From Phycisphaerae bacterium (GTDB lineage: Bacteria > Chloroflexota > Anaerolineae > 4572-78 > J111): 64,000 nt of DNA. This document shows positions 60,623-64,000 of the stretch, one piece after another. The first letter of the stretch is position 1. The number at the start of each line of letters is the position of its first letter. The position numbers and the translations under genes are program-made. The stretch spans positions 1-64,000 of the forward strand of contig JANQQF010000087.1 of assembly GCA_028285035.1 (NCBI GenBank). Direction: 5' to 3'. Below the pieces are notes generated by a model that saw only the letters and a list, made by a program, of their open reading frames with translations, was not told the origin of the DNA and ran no database searches.

Positions 60623-61636
60623 TTAACTCCAATCAATGATGACGCCCAGATGGTCCTGAGGGCGTTCGGCCAGGGCATCGTAGATAGAAAGGGCCTCATT
60701 TGGGGTAATGGTGTGGCTAATTAGGCCGTCGGCTTTGAGTTTGCCTGTGGCAAAGAGGTCGGCTAGCAGTTGCAGGTTGCGCGACTGAGACCAGCGTTGT
60801 GGGGCAAAATCAAAGCCTTGCACTCGCTCGTGCGCGCCAATCACTCGAACGCCTTTACGGTGAATATGGCTGTAGGGGTCAATCTCGATGGTGCCCCGGG
60901 TGCTTCCGAGCAATACAACACGCCCAGCTTCGGCCACCAACTCTAAACTAAGTTTGACCACAGGCGGTGCGCCCGTCGCCTCAACGACAATATCCGGGCC
61001 ACGACCGTTGGTTAACCGATTGACCTCAGCAGGCACATCAACCTCATCGGCATTGAGCACAGTCAGGCCATTGACTTCCGCAATTTTCAATCGGGTGGGG
61101 ATACGATCAATCCCAATGACAGGGTGTCCCCCACTCAGTTGAAAGAGTTGGGCCGCAAATTGACCGACCAAGCCCAGACCATACACGACAACGGCATCAC
61201 CTAAATCAGGGGGGGAGACCCGCGCGGCGGTCAAGGCAATCTCAGCCATTCGGATGAAGCCTGCGGCTTGATCGGACACGGCATCGGGGAGAGCAACCAA
61301 CGCTGTCTCTCGAACGTCCACGACCCCGACGGTTCCATGCCCCGTGGCCATCATCACCCGTTGACCCGGTTGGTAATCCTGCACTTTGGCCCCAACCGCC
61401 GTAATCTGGCCAACCAAGGCATAACCAGGCCGATGAGGCATCAATTGGAACGGAGGTGGCGACATCGAATAGCCGATATGGGTACCACTATAGATGGCCA
61501 TCTCGGTGCCCACGCTAATCAAACTACATCGCGTTTCAGCTACAACAGTAAAAGGATCAGGCGGATTTGGCACCTCAAATGATTGCCACTCCGCCTGTTT
61601 AACTTGAGGAAAGTAAATTCGTTTTGCGTTTGTCAT
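60623..61636 (-). CDS. Zinc-type MDR dehydrogenase/reductase
   Basis: 337 aa from ATG 61636 (MTNAKRIYFPQ); an upstream in-frame ATG at 61708 adds unlikely sequence. The GroES-like domain (1-130) has YPGHRPGYALVGQITAVGAKV-like PHRPGYALVGQ. The Rossmann part has VVYGLGLVGQFAAQLFQLSGGHPVIGIDR, and GADIVVEATGAPP-like GPDIVVEATGAPPVV and AGRVVLLGSTRG follow. It looks like sugar or alcohol dehydrogenases; the structural Cys set of zinc ADH is not evident. It is the first gene of the esterase/GH31 group, and probably acts on the sugar released by GH31 (inference). Confidence 0.82.
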   Translation of the reverse strand: MTNAKRIYFPQVKQAEWQSFEVPNPPDPFTVVAETRCSLISVGTEMAIYSGTHIGYSMSPPPFQLMPHRPGYALVGQITAVGAKVQDYQPGQRVMMATGHGTVGVVDVRETALVALPDAVSDQAAGFIRMAEIALTAARVSPPDLGDAVVVYGLGLVGQFAAQLFQLSGGHPVIGIDRIPTRLKIAEVNGLTVLNADEVDVPAEVNRLTNGRGPDIVVEATGAPPVVKLSLELVAEAGRVVLLGSTRGTIEIDPYSHIHRKGVRVIGAHERVQGFDFAPQRWSQSRNLQLLADLFATGKLKADGLISHTITPNEALSIYDALAERPQDHLGVIIDWS

Positions 61637-61709
61637 AGTTGGTTTGTAGGGGAATTTAGGGGGCTGAGGAGGGTATTGGTAATTGAGGCTACTTTTGCTT
61701 GACATCACG

Positions 61710-61752
61710 TGATGCGTGATACGTAGGATAAATTTTCACGCATCACGCATCA
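61710..61752. repeat. Perfect 11-bp inverted repeat between ABC and dehydrogenase genes
   Basis: TGATGCGTGAT (61710-61720) and ATCACGCATCA (61742-61752) with a 21-nt spacer. No T run on either side; it may be a regulator site or REP-like element. Confidence 0.5.
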
Positions 61753-61822
61753 AGAATAATCGGAGGCAACTCTACCCCGCAATAATTACCAAATGAACAG
61801 CCATCTAAACTCCAACTAAATC

Positions 61823-62872
61823 CTACTTCATCCCCGTCGTGGCAATGCCCGTGGTGATAAATCGTTGCAGGAAGGCAAAGACGAGGGTGATAGGTAATAG
61901 AGTGAGCACTGTCATCGCCAAGACGAAGTGCCATTGGGTATTCAGCTCACCTTGGAAGGAGTTCAAGCCGACCTGCAAGGTAAATACTTCGCTGCGGCTC
62001 AAAACGATAAGCGGCCATAGGAAATCGTTCCAACGCCACATAACGGAGAAGATGGTGAGTACCGCCAGCGCGGGTCTGGCCAAGGGCAAAATAATTTGCC
62101 AATAAATCCGCCATTCGCTGGCCCCATCGATCCGAGCGGCATCAATCAGCTCGTCAGGAATGGTGAGCATATATTGACGAAGCAGGAAAACACCGGTGGG
62201 TGTGGCTGCCCCAGGGATGATAACCCCCCACAAGTTGTTGTTCCAACCGATGGTCGTGATTACCAGGAATACAGGCACCAGAATAACCGAAATAGGAATG
62301 AGCAGGGTGCTGATAATGATCACAAAAATCGTATTTCGACCTCTAAATTTGTACTTGCTCAAGGCAAACGCGGCCATACTGTTGATCAACAGGGTAATGG
62401 CCGTCGCGACCACCGTCACCACAACACTATTCCGCAAATAGACCAAAAAGTTGAAGCGGCCTAACGGTTCAATATAATTTTCCCAGGCCAATTGGATCGA
62501 ACGCACCTCCGTTCGTTGATCAATCGGGACCCGGACGATTTCTTCTGGGTTGGCGGGGTCAACCATCTGACCTTCTAACCCAATCCGGCGGACCTGAGCC
62601 ATTCGCTGGGTAGAACCATCCTCCAAGGTGACATCAAAGAGGGGGAGCGGTTCATCGTAGCCTTCAACTTCAACGGTATTTTGCGTATAGGGCAGGAAAC
62701 TCGGTGGAAACTCAACCAATGCCGCTTGCGTTTTAAAGGATGACATGACCAGCCATAAAACTGGCCCAAACATTAAGATCGTCCCAAATAAGAGATAGAG
62801 ATAGGCCAGAACATCACTGCCATCTAACCGATTTTTACCACTTGTCCTTGTTAAAAATTGTCCAACACTCAT
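61823..62872 (-). CDS. Sugar ABC transporter permease, MalG type
   Basis: 349 aa, about 70 longer than usual MalG-type permeases (270-280). Six membrane helices are likely. The EAA-like loop reads DELIDAARIDGASEWRIYWQIILPLARPALA. The extra length is a polar outer loop between helices 1 and 2 (about 45-130, including YTQNTVEVEGYDEPLPLFDVT). The C-terminal end FLQRFITTGIATTGMK is normal for the family. With the next permease it forms the membrane core of a carbohydrate importer; the ATPase is not encoded here and may be shared. Confidence 0.88.
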   Translation of the reverse strand: MSVGQFLTRTSGKNRLDGSDVLAYLYLLFGTILMFGPVLWLVMSSFKTQAALVEFPPSFLPYTQNTVEVEGYDEPLPLFDVTLEDGSTQRMAQVRRIGLEGQMVDPANPEEIVRVPIDQRTEVRSIQLAWENYIEPLGRFNFLVYLRNSVVVTVVATAITLLINSMAAFALSKYKFRGRNTIFVIIISTLLIPISVILVPVFLVITTIGWNNNLWGVIIPGAATPTGVFLLRQYMLTIPDELIDAARIDGASEWRIYWQIILPLARPALAVLTIFSVMWRWNDFLWPLIVLSRSEVFTLQVGLNSFQGELNTQWHFVLAMTVLTLLPITLVFAFLQRFITTGIATTGMK

Positions 62873-62887
62873 TTTTGCTCTTGCCCC

Positions 62888-63838
62888 CTATGCGCTTCCA
62901 CTTTGTTGACCGACACGAAGTTGAATCAAGGTGAAGATCAACAGAACCACACCCATGATGACTGAAGCCGCGGCTGCCAGACCAAATAGCTGAATTTGAT
63001 TTGAGAAGCCGGTGTCATAAATGTATTGAACGATGTAAAGGTTGGCCGTACCTGGTCCACCACCGGTCAAAACGAAAATTTCATCAAAGATTTGCACAGC
63101 CCGGATTAGGGATAAAACGAGGACCACGAATAGTGTTGGCATCAGCAGGGGTAAGGTGATATAACGAAAGCCCTGCCACTGATTTGTGCCATCAATCGCC
63201 GCTGCATCATAAAGCGAGGGCGGAATGGCCTGCAATCCAGCCAAAAGTATCAACGTATAGAAGCCCATGTGGGCCCAAATACTGACAAAGATTGCCCAGA
63301 AAACAGCCCACGTTGGGTCTAATAGATATAAAATGGGTTCAATACCAAAACTAGAGATAATTCCATTTAAAATTCCTTCACGTTGCAATACCCATTTCCA
63401 AATCAACGCCACAACCACAGGCGATAACAAGACTGGATAAAAGAAAACGCTTCGGAAAAAGCCTCGGCCAATAATATTACGATTCAAGACAACGGCGGTT
63501 ACTAATGAAAATATAACCATTCCGATGACTTGAAAGGTGATGAAGAAGGCCGTATTGTAGATGGATCGCCAGAAATGATCCTGATTACAGGTGTTGGGGT
63601 CGATAAAGTTTTCGCAGTCGAATAATGTTTCAAAATTTTGCATACCAACAAAAGGCCGGTCTTGCGGAAAAAGTTGTGTTCCGCCGGTGAACGCATAGTA
63701 AAAATTCAACAACATCGGGAACAAAACAAATATCCCAAAAATCAGTAGATTTGGCACCAGAAAAAAATACGCCATATTGTTGACACCAATACGACGCTGA
63801 ATAGGGTCCAGCACCGAATCGATAAGACTCATTAACAT
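62888..63838 (-). CDS. Sugar ABC transporter permease, MalF type
   Basis: 316 aa with six predicted helices. N-terminal AYFFLVPNLLIFGIFVLFPMLLNFYYAF is typical. The EAA loop is PPSLYDAAAIDGTNQWQGFRYITLPLLMPTLFVVL. The start ATG 63838 has AAGGAG nine bases upstream, with another in-frame ATG two codons later. It is followed after 14 nt by the MalG-type gene. A terminator at 63860-63897 lies between it and the binding-protein gene upstream, so permease expression depends on read-through. Confidence 0.9.
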   Translation of the reverse strand: MLMSLIDSVLDPIQRRIGVNNMAYFFLVPNLLIFGIFVLFPMLLNFYYAFTGGTQLFPQDRPFVGMQNFETLFDCENFIDPNTCNQDHFWRSIYNTAFFITFQVIGMVIFSLVTAVVLNRNIIGRGFFRSVFFYPVLLSPVVVALIWKWVLQREGILNGIISSFGIEPILYLLDPTWAVFWAIFVSIWAHMGFYTLILLAGLQAIPPSLYDAAAIDGTNQWQGFRYITLPLLMPTLFVVLVLSLIRAVQIFDEIFVLTGGGPGTANLYIVQYIYDTGFSNQIQLFGLAAAASVIMGVVLLIFTLIQLRVGQQSGSA

Positions 63839-63859
63839 TGGCCATCTCTCCTTAGTTTA

Positions 63860-63897
63860 TAAAAAAGCGGCGCCTTGCTTTATAACAAGACGCCGCT
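63860..63897 (-). terminator. Terminator between binding protein and permease genes
   Basis: AGCGGCG-C-CTTG (63866-63877) pairs with CAAG-A-CGCCGCT (63886-63897) with one mismatch. On the minus strand TTTTTT follows (63860-63865). Confidence 0.85.
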
Positions 63898-63913
63898 CTT
63901 CATACAGATTTAT

Positions 63914-64000
63914 CTATTGACCAGCTTCTTCTAGGGCTTGGTCAACATCGGTTTGAATACGCTCAATCGCTTCATCCAAGCTCAACTCACCCAAGATAGC
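63914..64000 (-). CDS. C-terminal end of a sugar ABC binding protein (partial)
   Basis: The minus-strand frame runs from the window edge to stop TAG at 63914-63916, giving 28 residues: LSLDEAIERIQTDVDQALEEAGQ preceded by AILGE. This is the usual helical end of family 1 extracellular solute-binding proteins (pattern SxxEALxxAxxxANxxL-like). Position directly upstream of two permease genes supports it. The rest is outside the window. Confidence 0.75.
   Translation of the reverse strand, partial: AILGELSLDEAIERIQTDVDQALEEAGQ

Overview
The window reads as chromosomal DNA of a bacterium of the phylum Chloroflexota (Anaerolineae-like or a neighbouring class). This is inference from content. Surface proteins carry long Thr-Pro linkers. 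F420 genes, a large pyruvate:ferredoxin oxidoreductase and Ras-like GTPases sit beside STAND-type regulators and sortase-linked surface proteins. No rRNA or tRNA gene, phage or intact insertion sequence was recognised. Genes run on both strands in short operons, and many junctions overlap by 4-8 nt.

Layout. 0-8.6 kb: a clipped gene, Xer recombinase, purine nucleoside phosphorylase, a Thr-Pro surface protein, a divergent DprA-like protein, a DNA glycosylase with RmlC, adenylosuccinate lyase and a HAD hydrolase. 8.9-16.3 kb: a signalling island with a coiled-coil protein, a membrane protein carrying a longin/roadblock-like domain and an SH3 domain, and two Ras-like GTPases. Each GTPase is paired with a PAS protein, one a histidine kinase and the other a cyclase-like protein that lacks key catalytic residues. 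An MscS-like channel and an ECF sigma/anti-sigma pair follow. 16.6-30.1 kb: sortase and surface protein, Pth, a hybrid kinase, two STAND regulators, a CBM48 protein, three small proteins (two of them tiny membrane proteins) and a PP2C phosphatase. 30.2-41.6 kb: formate dehydrogenase-like protein, glycosyltransferase, F420 genes (NpdG, CofE and a nitroreductase matching the second half of FbiB), PFOR and a DHODH-like protein.

41.7-47 kb looks like an integron-type cassette pair with no integrase in view. A 3.8-kb cassette encodes a tandem double ROCO GTPase and ends in a well-formed attC hairpin. A second, decayed cassette holds frameshifted HAD and RidA genes. Three CGAAC-N4-GTTCG boxes spaced exactly 41 bp lie just upstream. 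47-52.4 kb: CBS protein, a PocR-type regulator with a sulfide:quinone oxidoreductase/TusE/DsrE operon, a response regulator and an acetyltransferase. 52.6-57 kb: a large putative nuclease/helical-repeat protein and a DUF433/DUF5615 toxin-antitoxin pair bordered by a partial duplication of the next gene's 3' end. 57-64 kb: a carbohydrate locus (esterase, GH31 glycosidase, dehydrogenase, sugar ABC permeases, end of the binding protein).

The strongest candidates for undescribed biology are four. (1) The mirrored GTPase/PAS signalling island. (2) A G/C-rich palindromic element inserted in frame in two unrelated enzymes (cofE and GH31), with a short relative in intergenic DNA. (3) The integron-like cassette carrying a tandem ROCO protein. 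(4) The toxin-antitoxin pair bordered by a copied gene end. All calls come from reading the sequence; no database search was run.
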